A stretch of 9,128 nt of DNA from Halomonas sp. GTDB taxonomy: Bacteria > Pseudomonadota > Gammaproteobacteria > Pseudomonadales > Halomonadaceae. A program made the translations under genes and the position numbers. Each line of letters opens with the position of its first letter. The first letter of the stretch is position 1. This document shows, in pieces, positions 1 to 5,086 of the stretch. The stretch covers positions 1 through 9,128 of the forward strand of contig SKVX01000272.1 of assembly GCA_007129225.1 (NCBI GenBank), written 5' to 3'. Below the pieces are notes generated by a model. That model worked only from the letters and a program-made list of their open reading frames with translations. It did not search any database and was not told the DNA's origin.

Positions 1-2
1 CG

Positions 3-239
3 CTGGCGGCAGAGCTGCCGAGCACCCACGAGCCGGTGCTGGTGGAAAACGAACAGCTGAACCTGCTGGAGATGGTCGAGGATGAACTCATTCTCAGCCT
101 GCCCCAGGTGGTTTACCACGACGAGGCCCTGTGTCGGGTCTCGCGCGACCAGCTGAGTAGCGGGGAGGAGGCCGTATCGTCCGCGCCGACTCCTGCGAGT
201 CCCTTTGAGGTGCTCCGTCGTCTCAAGGACAAACCCTGA
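3..239 (+). CDS. yceD: YceD / DUF177 family protein, C-terminal part (5' end outside window)
   Basis: The reading frame is open from the left edge (first full codon at 3) to a TGA at 237-239, so this is the last 78 codons of a longer gene. The visible part has the family's acidic signature, with EPVLVEN followed by LLEMVEDELILSLP, then a short H-D-E stretch and an ending PFEVLRRLKDKP. This closely resembles the C-terminus of E. coli YceD, where a similar acidic VEDE core and a PFAVL..LK ending occur. YceD/DUF177 proteins are associated with 23S rRNA accumulation and ribosome biogenesis, and the gene almost always sits directly before rpmF, as here (33 nt gap). The exact biochemical activity is unsettled in the family. 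A GTG at 36 is inside the conserved domain and is not a credible start. Confidence 0.93.
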   Translation: MAAELPSTHEPVLVENEQLNLLEMVEDELILSLPQVVYHDEALCRVSRDQLSSGEEAVSSAPTPASPFEVLRRLKDKP

Positions 240-250
240 TTCATTTGTCG

Positions 251-269
251 ATTCACTCTGGAGTGATTT
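251..269 (+). promoter_or_regulatory. Inverted repeat covering the rpmF Shine-Dalgarno
   Basis: Positions 253-258 (TCACTC) and 261-266 (GAGTGA) form a perfect 6-bp inverted repeat with a 2-nt centre. As RNA it can fold as a 5-bp stem with a CUGG tetraloop. The rpmF Shine-Dalgarno GGAG (260-263, nine bases before the ATG) lies partly in the loop and partly in the 3' arm. This would be a simple way to tune L32 translation, but function is inferred only from position. Confidence 0.35.
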
Positions 270-272
270 CCC

Positions 273-443
273 ATGGCAGTTCAACAGAACCGTAAGACCC
301 GTTCCAAGCGCGGCATGCGTCGTAGCCACGATGCGCTGACCGGCCCGACCCTGTCCCAGGACAAGGAAACCGGTACCACACACCTGCGTCACCACATTGC
401 TCCCGATGGCTTCTACCGTGGCCGCAAGATCGTCGACGCCTGA
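273..443 (+). CDS. rpmF: 50S ribosomal protein L32
   Basis: This 56-aa basic protein begins MAVQQNRKTRSKRGMRRSHD, almost identical to the N-terminus of E. coli L32 (57 aa). It continues through the conserved HLRHHIAPDGFYRGRK segment. L32 is a structural protein of the large ribosomal subunit. No cysteines are present, so this is the zinc-independent form, as in E. coli. The start is ATG with GGAG at 260-263. It sits 33 nt after yceD and 29 nt before plsX, the usual gammaproteobacterial order that ties ribosome and lipid synthesis together. A GTCGAC repeat (432-437 and 444-449) could form a 6-bp hairpin around the stop codon. Confidence 0.98.
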   Translation: MAVQQNRKTRSKRGMRRSHDALTGPTLSQDKETGTTHLRHHIAPDGFYRGRKIVDA

Positions 444-472
444 GTCGACAACTTGTCAGTGATGCTCGGCCA

Positions 473-1516
473 TTGAGCGTGCGGGTCGCCGTCGATGCGA
501 TGGGAGGGGATTCGGGCCCAGCTGCTGCAGTCCAAGGATCGGCAGCAGCGGTGCTGGCCCGGACAGGCCTGTCGATCGATCTGTTTGGCCCACGCGACCT
601 GCTGGAACCCGAGCTAGAGAGCCTGCCGCGGCACCTCGCCGCGGCTGGTTCGCATTTATCTATCCATCACGCCCCAGAGATGATCCGCCAGGACCAGCGT
701 CCCACCGATGCATTGCGTCGCGGTGGAGGCTCCAGCATGGCTTGCATGCTGGCGCACCTGGCCTGTGGTGGTGCGGTGGCCGGTGTCAGTTCGGGGAACA
801 CCGGGGCTTTGATGGCGCTGGCCCGGCGTGAGTTGGGGACGGTGGCAGGCATTCCCCGGCCGGCCATCAGTACGGCGATACCCACGCGAGGCGAGGGGCG
901 CTGCTATCTGCTGGACCTGGGTGCCAACGTCGATGTCAGCGCCGGGCGCTTGGTGGACTTCGCGCGCATGGGCAGTGTCATGGCGCGACACGTCGATGGC
1001 CTGGCGTCACCTCGGGTGGCCTTGCTGAACGTGGGCAGCGAGGGCACCAAGGGCAGCGCCAGCGTGCGGGAGGCGGATGCCTGGCTGAGCGGTATGTCGT
1101 CGCTGAACTATTGCGGCTTCGTCGAGGGTGATGGCATCTTCGCGGGCGCAGCCGATGTGATCGTCTGCGATGGCTTCGTCGGCAATGCGGTACTCAAGGC
1201 AAGCGAAGGTCTGGCGCGGATGTTGATCGAGCGTGTGCAGGCGACCTTCGAGGCGCATTGGGGTAGTCGTCTAGTGGGGTTGTTGGCCAGGCCTGCGCTG
1301 CGGCGTTTGAAGAATGACCTGGATCCGGTTCGCTATAATGGTGCCAGCCTGCTGGGACTCGATGGAATCGTGATCAAGAGCCATGGTGGCGCCGATGCCA
1401 CTGGCTTCTCCTATGCCGTGTTGCGAGCGGTACAAGAAGTCAGTAGAGGCCTCCCGTCTCAACTGGCACTCGAGCTCGGCAGCCGGCATGAACGGACTCA
1501 ACAAGAGCATAGGTAA
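473..1516 (+). CDS. plsX: Phosphate acyltransferase PlsX
   Basis: PlsX converts acyl-ACP and inorganic phosphate to acyl-phosphate, the acyl donor for PlsY in phospholipid synthesis. It is a peripheral membrane protein. The 347-aa product (E. coli has about 356) shows the family landmarks in order: VAVDAMGGD near residues 5-13, SSGNTGALMA at 106-115, LDLGANVD at 147-154, a degenerate NVGSEGTKG at 186-194, VCDGFVGNAVLK at 231-242, and YNGASLLGLDGIVIKSHG at 288-305. The start is difficult. The conserved N-terminus allows only TTG at 473 or GTG at 479, and neither has a clear Shine-Dalgarno. I chose TTG because it gives the usual short lead before the VAVDAMGGD strand. The gene is followed after 5 nt by fabD; fabH, which lies between them in enteric bacteria, is absent. 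Confidence 0.96.
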   Translation: MSVRVAVDAMGGDSGPAAAVQGSAAAVLARTGLSIDLFGPRDLLEPELESLPRHLAAAGSHLSIHHAPEMIRQDQRPTDALRRGGGSSMACMLAHLACGGAVAGVSSGNTGALMALARRELGTVAGIPRPAISTAIPTRGEGRCYLLDLGANVDVSAGRLVDFARMGSVMARHVDGLASPRVALLNVGSEGTKGSASVREADAWLSGMSSLNYCGFVEGDGIFAGAADVIVCDGFVGNAVLKASEGLARMLIERVQATFEAHWGSRLVGLLARPALRRLKNDLDPVRYNGASLLGLDGIVIKSHGGADATGFSYAVLRAVQEVSRGLPSQLALELGSRHERTQQEHR

Positions 1517-1521
1517 ACGAC

Positions 1522-2475
1522 ATGACTCAACCTCTTGCCCTCGTATTTCCCGGGCAGGGCTCCCAGCAGATTGGCATGCTGCGCGAGCTGGCCGAACGCT
1601 ACAGCGTCGTCCGCACCACCTTCGAGGAAGCAAACGAAGCGTTAGGCTACGACCTGTGGCAAGTGGTACAAGAGGGCCCCGAGGAGGCGCTCAACGCGAC
1701 TGCCTGCACCCAGCCGGCCCTGTTGACCGCCAGTGTGGCCATCTGGCGCGTGTGGCAGGAACTGGAAGGGCCGCGACCAGGCGCCATGGCGGGACATAGC
1801 CTGGGCGAGTATAGCGCCATGGTTTGTGCCGGTGTCATTGGCTTTGCCGATGGGGTCCGCCTGGTCAAGCTGCGGGGTGAGGCGATGCAGCGTGCCGTGC
1901 CGGTTGGCCAGGGAGGCATGGCGGCCATTCTCGGCCTCGATGATGCTACCGTTGAAAAGGCCTGCGCCGAAGCCGAGCAGAATGATGTGGTCGCGGCCGT
2001 CAACTACAATGCGCCGGGACAGGTCGTGATTGCCGGCAGCAAGGCGGCGGTCGAGCGGGCCATCGTGCTGTGCCAGGGTGCGGGAGCCAAGCGGGCCATG
2101 CCGCTGCCGGTATCGGTGCCGTCGCACTGTGCCCTGATGCGTCCGGCGGCGGAGGAGCTCAAGGCCGCCATGGCGGAGCTCGACATGCGCGCGCCGCGCT
2201 ATACCGTCTATCAGAATGTCGATGCCCAGGCGCATGCGGATGTCGAGACGTTGCGTACTCGCCTGGTCGAGCAGCTCTACCAGCCGGTGCGCTGGACATC
2301 CTGCGTCGAGGCCATGGTGGCGGGGGGCGCCGAGGTGTACATCGAGTGCGGGCCGGGCAAGGTGCTGACCGGCCTTGGCAAGCGAATTGCCAAGGGCAGC
2401 AAGGGGTTGGCGGTCAATGACCCCGACAGCCTGGTAGCGGCGCTGGAGCTGGCTCGTGAGTCGGCCTCGCAGTGA
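1522..2475 (+). CDS. fabD: Malonyl-CoA:ACP transacylase FabD
   Basis: FabD moves malonyl from CoA to the phosphopantetheine of AcpP, supplying the extender unit for fatty acid synthesis in the cytoplasm. The 317-aa protein has the full family fold. FPGQGSQ lies at 9-15 (Gln12 helps form the oxyanion hole). The nucleophile elbow GHSLG is at 91-95 with Ser93. LRGEAMQ carries Arg118, which binds the malonyl carboxylate. PSHCALM carries catalytic His202. ECGPGKVLTGL is near 275-285. These positions are each one residue beyond their E. coli counterparts, so the enzyme should be active. The ATG lies 5 nt after the plsX stop, and its AGG ribosome-binding core (1511-1513) is inside the end of plsX, so the two are probably translated together. 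Confidence 0.98.
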   Translation: MTQPLALVFPGQGSQQIGMLRELAERYSVVRTTFEEANEALGYDLWQVVQEGPEEALNATACTQPALLTASVAIWRVWQELEGPRPGAMAGHSLGEYSAMVCAGVIGFADGVRLVKLRGEAMQRAVPVGQGGMAAILGLDDATVEKACAEAEQNDVVAAVNYNAPGQVVIAGSKAAVERAIVLCQGAGAKRAMPLPVSVPSHCALMRPAAEELKAAMAELDMRAPRYTVYQNVDAQAHADVETLRTRLVEQLYQPVRWTSCVEAMVAGGAEVYIECGPGKVLTGLGKRIAKGSKGLAVNDPDSLVAALELARESASQ

Positions 2476-2551
2476 CGACGCTGGGACGGGACAAGCCATT
2501 GGGGTGAGTGTGGCCCCATAGATTCAAACAGCATTCAAATCGGGAACTGCT
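2476..2551 (+). promoter_or_regulatory. fabD-fabG spacer with phased ATTCAAA repeats
   Basis: This 76-nt gap contains a TGGGG...CCCCA inverted repeat (2500-2504 and 2514-2518, 9-nt loop). It is followed by two exact copies of ATTCAAA (2522-2528 and 2533-2539) exactly 11 bases apart. The fabG Shine-Dalgarno GGGA is at 2542-2545. The AT-rich repeats stand out in GC-rich surroundings and are spaced by about one helical turn, as protein-binding half-sites often are. I see no convincing sigma-70 promoter here, so a regulatory role is only a guess. Confidence 0.3.
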
Positions 2552-3295
2552 ATGACGAGCGAACGCAGAATCGCCCTGGTGACAGGGGCCAGTCGCGGCA
2601 TTGGGCGGGCCATCGCCCATGAGCTGGGCCGCCAGGGGCGGATCGTTATCGGCACTGCCACGACCGAATCCGGTGCGGCGAAGATCGACGAGGACCTTCG
2701 TGCCGGCGGCATCGAGGGCGCCGGCCGCGCATTGGACGTGACCGATCAGGCCAGTGTCGACGCCCTGGTTAAATCGATCACCGATGAGTTTGGTGCCCCC
2801 ACCATCCTGGTTAACAACGCCGGCATCACCCGTGACAATCTCCTGATGCGGATGAAGGAAGACGAGTGGGATTCGGTGCTCGACACCAATCTGAAGTCCG
2901 TGTATCGGGTCACCAAGGCTTGCCTGCGCGGTATGACCCGGGCTCGCTTCGGTCGTATCGTCAGTATCAGCTCCGTGGTCGCGACCATGGGCAATCTGGG
3001 ACAGACCAACTATGCTGCCGCCAAGGCGGGCATGGAAGGCTTCACCCGTGCGCTGGCCCGTGAAGTGGCGTCGCGTGCCATTACGGTCAATGCGGTGGCT
3101 CCCGGCTTCATCGCCACCGACATGACCCAGAGCCTGCCCGAGGAGCAGCACAAGATGCTGCTTGACCAGATTCCTCTGTCGCGGCTCGGTGAGCCCGCTG
3201 AGATTGCCGCAGCCGTCGGTTTTCTGACCGGTGAGAGTGCTGGCTATATCACCGGTGAGACCCTGCAGGTCAACGGTGGCATGAACATGCGTTGA
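2552..3295 (+). CDS. fabG: 3-oxoacyl-ACP reductase FabG
   Basis: FabG performs the NADPH-dependent reduction of 3-oxoacyl-ACP to 3-hydroxyacyl-ACP in each elongation cycle. The 247-aa protein is a classical short-chain dehydrogenase. The TGASRGIG cofactor loop is at 11-18, and the LDVTD adenine-pocket motif near 61-65. NNAG is at 88-91, with Asn113, Ser141, Tyr154 and Lys158 forming the catalytic tetrad (YAAAK). VNAVAPGFIATDM lies near 179-191, and the family C-terminus QVNGGM is at 239-244. All catalytic residues are offset by three from E. coli FabG. Its place between fabD and acpP identifies it as the housekeeping FabG rather than one of the many SDR paralogues. The start ATG has GGGAA six bases upstream. 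Confidence 0.98.
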   Translation: MTSERRIALVTGASRGIGRAIAHELGRQGRIVIGTATTESGAAKIDEDLRAGGIEGAGRALDVTDQASVDALVKSITDEFGAPTILVNNAGITRDNLLMRMKEDEWDSVLDTNLKSVYRVTKACLRGMTRARFGRIVSISSVVATMGNLGQTNYAAAKAGMEGFTRALAREVASRAITVNAVAPGFIATDMTQSLPEEQHKMLLDQIPLSRLGEPAEIAAAVGFLTGESAGYITGETLQVNGGMNMR

Positions 3296-3306
3296 GGCTC
3301 CCGCTG

Positions 3307-3324
3307 GTCGGCGGTTGCGCCGAC
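3307..3324 (+). other. Perfect 7-bp hairpin/palindrome after fabG
   Basis: GTCGGCG (3307-3313) and CGCCGAC (3318-3324) are perfect complements around a GTTG loop, 12 nt after the fabG stop. No T-run follows, so it is not a canonical terminator. It could stabilise the 3' end of the plsX-fabD-fabG message. As a DNA palindrome it could also be an operator over the -35 region of the candidate acpP promoter. Confidence 0.5.
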
Positions 3325-3348
3325 GGTGGGGCGTCTATAAACTACCCC
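3315..3348 (+). promoter_or_regulatory. Candidate sigma-70 promoter for acpP
   Basis: A TATAAA hexamer (3336-3341) is preceded by TTGCGC (3315-3320) with a 15-bp spacer, shorter than the 17-bp optimum. GTTGCG with a 16-bp spacer is an alternative reading. Transcription would begin near 3348, leaving a leader of about 70 nt before acpP. ACP is very abundant and often has a dedicated promoter. The hexamers are imperfect, so the call rests on context as much as on sequence. Confidence 0.4.
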
Positions 3349-3357
3349 GCAACTTGA

Positions 3358-3380
3358 GGTTGTGGACCAACCGGCTGGTC
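3358..3380 (+). promoter_or_regulatory. Mutually exclusive hairpins in the acpP leader
   Basis: GGTTG/CAACC (3358-3362 with 3368-3372) and GACCA/TGGTC (3365-3369 with 3376-3380) are two 5-bp stems that share bases, so only one can form at a time. An exact AACTTGA repeat (3351-3357 and 3393-3399) flanks them. They are short and may be chance. If real, they would affect acpP mRNA stability or ribosome access. Confidence 0.25.
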
Positions 3381-3418
3381 ATCTGAACGGCTAACTTGAA
3401 CGACTGGAGTACGTCATA

Positions 3419-3652
3419 ATGAGCACCATCGAAGAGCGCGTGAAGAAGGTTGTGGCCGAGCGCCTGAACGTCAAGGAAGAGGATATCCAGAATAGCTCCT
3501 CCTTTACCGAAGACCTGGGCGCTGATTCCCTGGACACCGTCGAGCTGGTCATGGCGCTCGAAGAAGAATTCGATACCGAAATTCCCGATGAGGAAGCCGA
3601 GAAGATCACCACCGTTCAGGAAGCCATCGATTACGTCAACGCCCACCAGTAA
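3419..3652 (+). CDS. acpP: Acyl carrier protein
   Basis: This 77-aa, strongly acidic four-helix protein carries the growing acyl chain on a 4'-phosphopantetheine arm. The attachment site is Ser37 in EDLGADSLDTVELVMALEE, which with the following FDTEIPDEEAEKITTVQ is nearly identical to E. coli AcpP. The acidic helix II after Ser37 is the docking face for FabD, FabG, FabF and PlsX, all encoded around it. ATG at 3419 is preceded by GGAG (3406-3409). The gene has long spacers on both sides (123 nt before, 198 nt after), unlike its tightly packed neighbours. With a candidate promoter upstream and a terminator hairpin downstream, this suggests a separate, highly expressed transcript. Confidence 0.99.
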   Translation: MSTIEERVKKVVAERLNVKEEDIQNSSSFTEDLGADSLDTVELVMALEEEFDTEIPDEEAEKITTVQEAIDYVNAHQ

Positions 3653-3656
3653 GGGC

Positions 3657-3703
3657 GCGGTCGTAACCGCTTGCTGAGGTGTATGGGTCCGTTTGCGCGA
3701 CCC
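3657..3703 (+). other. Tandem small hairpins in the acpP 3' untranslated region
   Basis: GCGGT-CGTA-ACCGC (3657-3670) and GGGTC...GACCC (3685-3689 with 3699-3703, 9-nt loop) lie directly after the acpP stop and just before the terminator hairpin. Together they would give the acpP message a structured 3' end, which could protect the mRNA or form part of a 3'-derived small RNA. Confidence 0.35.
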
Positions 3704-3704
3704 T

Positions 3705-3745
3705 CGAAAGCCGTCCTGTTGGCCAGGGCGGCTTTCGCTATTATT
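3705..3745 (+). terminator. Rho-independent-type terminator after acpP
   Basis: CGAAAGCCG (3705-3713) pairs perfectly with CGGCTTTCG (3729-3737). The pairing continues inward through TCCT with AGGG, including one G-U pair, giving a stem of about 13 bp. A T-rich but interrupted tail (CTATTATT, 3738-3745) follows. The T-stretch is broken, so termination may be partial and allow some read-through from acpP into fabF. Confidence 0.7.
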
Positions 3746-3753
3746 GGGGCGGG

Positions 3754-3798
3754 TTGTTTGCTGCCCAAGGAGGGGGCATGTTCGGTATAATGCGCCCA
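3754..3798 (+). promoter_or_regulatory. Promoter for the fabF-pabC-mltG-tmk-holB-pilZ unit
   Basis: There is a perfect TATAAT (3786-3791), with a start expected near A3798. No good -35 lies at 17 bp. The nearest candidates are CTGCCC (3761-3766, 19-bp spacer) and TTGCTG (3758-3763, 22 bp). The stretch between the -10 box and the expected start is GCGCCC, a GC-rich discriminator of the kind found at stringently controlled growth promoters. Its position just after the acpP terminator supports a fresh start for the downstream operon. Confidence 0.55.
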
Positions 3799-3861
3799 CT
3801 GACGGCCCTGTGGACGGGCCGTGTCATCAAGGTTGTCGGGAGGAATACTGATGGCTCGTAG
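3778..3861 (+). CDS. Possible 27-aa leader ORF overlapping the fabF start
   Basis: An ATG at 3778 is preceded by a full-consensus Shine-Dalgarno AAGGAGG (3767-3773, 4-nt gap) and opens 27 codons (MFGIMRPLTALW... to ...NTDGS) ending in TAG at 3859-3861. It overlaps the first 11 bases of fabF in another frame, so its translation would run over the fabF ribosome-binding site. The candidate fabF promoter (TATAAT at 3786) lies inside it. Only transcripts reading through from acpP would therefore contain its start. I do not recognise the peptide. The purine run could equally be chance. Confidence 0.3.
   Translation: MFGIMRPLTALWTGRVIKVVGRNTDGS
3802..3822 (+). promoter_or_regulatory. Hairpin in the fabF 5' leader
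   Basis: ACGGCCC (3802-3808) pairs perfectly with GGGCCGT (3816-3822) around a 7-nt loop, a few bases after the expected transcription start and before the fabF Shine-Dalgarno (3838-3843). No T-run follows, so it is not a terminator. A 5' stem of this sort commonly protects a message from RNase E, which would be an inference here. Confidence 0.45.
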
Positions 3862-5086
3862 AGTTGTGGTGACCGGACTCGGTCTGGTGACACCGGTGGG
3901 CAACACCGTTGACGAGAGCTGGGAAAGCATCCTGGCCGGCAAGAGCGGCATCGCCCCAATCGAACATTTCGATGCCACCAGCTTCAATACCCGGTTCGGT
4001 GGGTCGGTAAAGGATTTCGACATCAGTCCTTACCTCAACCCCAAGGATGCCCGCAAGATGGACCTGTTTATCCAGTACGGGATTGCAGCGGGTGCCCAGG
4101 CCATTGCCGATGCCGGCATCGAGTGCACGGAGGAGAACGCCGAGCGCATCGGCGTGGCGGTAGGCTCCGGCATCGGCGGGTTGCCGATGATCGAGCATAA
4201 CCACAACGCACTGAACAAGGGTGGCGCTCGCCGCATCTCGCCGTTCTTCGTGCCGGGCTCCATCATCAACATGATTTCCGGCAATCTGGCGATACAGCAC
4301 GGCTTCCGTGGCCCGAACATCGCCATCACTACCGCTTGTACGACCGGTACCCACAATATCGGCTACAGCGCCCGGACTATCGTCTATGGCGATGCCGACG
4401 TGATGATCTGCGGCGGCGCCGAGATGGCGACCACGCCGCTGGGCCTCGGCGGCTTCTCTGCCGCCCGTGCGCTGTCGAATCGCAACGACGATCCTACGGC
4501 GGCCAGTCGTCCCTGGGACCGCGACAGGGACGGGTTCGTCCTCTCCGATGGTGCCGGCATTCTGGTGCTCGAGGAGTACGAACACGCCAAGGCGCGCGGG
4601 GCCAAGATCTACGCCGAGCTGACCGGGTTCGGCATGAGCGATGACGCCTTCCACATGACGGCCCCGCCGGAAGATGGCAGTGGTGCGGCACTCTCCATGC
4701 GCAATGCCATTCGCGATGCGGGCATCGAGCCTGCCGCGGTCGACTACATCAATGCCCATGGTACCTCGACCCCGGCCGGCGATCTGGCCGAGACCCGAGC
4801 GGTGAAGAAGGTCATGGGTAGTGCGGCGAATTCGGTGGCGGTCAGTTCCACCAAGTCGATGATTGGCCACCTGCTGGGTGCGGCTGGTGCCGTCGAGGCG
4901 GTGTTCAGCATACTGGCCATCCGTGATCAGGTGGCGCCGCCGACCATCAACCTGGACAATCCTCAGGAGGGATGCGACCTGGACTATGTGCCGCATACCG
5001 CCCGGGAGATGAAGATTGATGTGGCGCTGTCCAACTCCTTCGGTTTCGGCGGCACCAACGGCACCCTTGTCTTTTCCAAGGTGTGA
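3851..5086 (+). CDS. fabF: 3-oxoacyl-ACP synthase II (KAS II) FabF
   Basis: FabF condenses malonyl-ACP with acyl-ACP during chain elongation and in E. coli is responsible for temperature-dependent cis-vaccenate formation. The 411-aa thiolase-fold protein (E. coli 413) starts MARRVVVTGLGLVTPVG. It has the complete Cys-His-His triad: Cys163 in TTACTTGTHNIG, His303 in NAHGTSTPAGD and His340 in STKSMIGHLLGAAGA. The last motif also contains the conserved Lys335. The GFGGTN gating/oxyanion loop is near 398-403. An in-frame GTG at 3821 would add ten residues. I reject it because ATG 3851 has an excellent GGGAGG seven bases upstream and matches the family N-terminus. pabC begins in the fabF stop codon. 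Confidence 0.98.
   Translation: MARRVVVTGLGLVTPVGNTVDESWESILAGKSGIAPIEHFDATSFNTRFGGSVKDFDISPYLNPKDARKMDLFIQYGIAAGAQAIADAGIECTEENAERIGVAVGSGIGGLPMIEHNHNALNKGGARRISPFFVPGSIINMISGNLAIQHGFRGPNIAITTACTTGTHNIGYSARTIVYGDADVMICGGAEMATTPLGLGGFSAARALSNRNDDPTAASRPWDRDRDGFVLSDGAGILVLEEYEHAKARGAKIYAELTGFGMSDDAFHMTAPPEDGSGAALSMRNAIRDAGIEPAAVDYINAHGTSTPAGDLAETRAVKKVMGSAANSVAVSSTKSMIGHLLGAAGAVEAVFSILAIRDQVAPPTINLDNPQEGCDLDYVPHTAREMKIDVALSNSFGFGGTNGTLVFSKV

Noticed and set aside
1330..1345. Perfect TATAAT inside plsX (1334-1339) as a fabD promoter
   Set aside because: The bases encode the conserved Tyr-Asn of the YNGA motif, and the nearest -35-like TTGAAG is 21 bp away. Most likely coding constraint.
1383..1799. 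138-codon plus-strand frame across the plsX-fabD junction
   Set aside because: It overlaps two well-supported genes in another frame and has no recognisable domain.
3335..3799. Minus-strand frame of 154 codons across acpP
   Set aside because: Its middle is the reverse of the highly conserved acpP codons and the rest is intergenic. It has no family resemblance.
3821..3850. Earlier in-frame GTG start for fabF
   Set aside because: It would add ten residues not found in the family, and ATG 3851 has a near-ideal Shine-Dalgarno.
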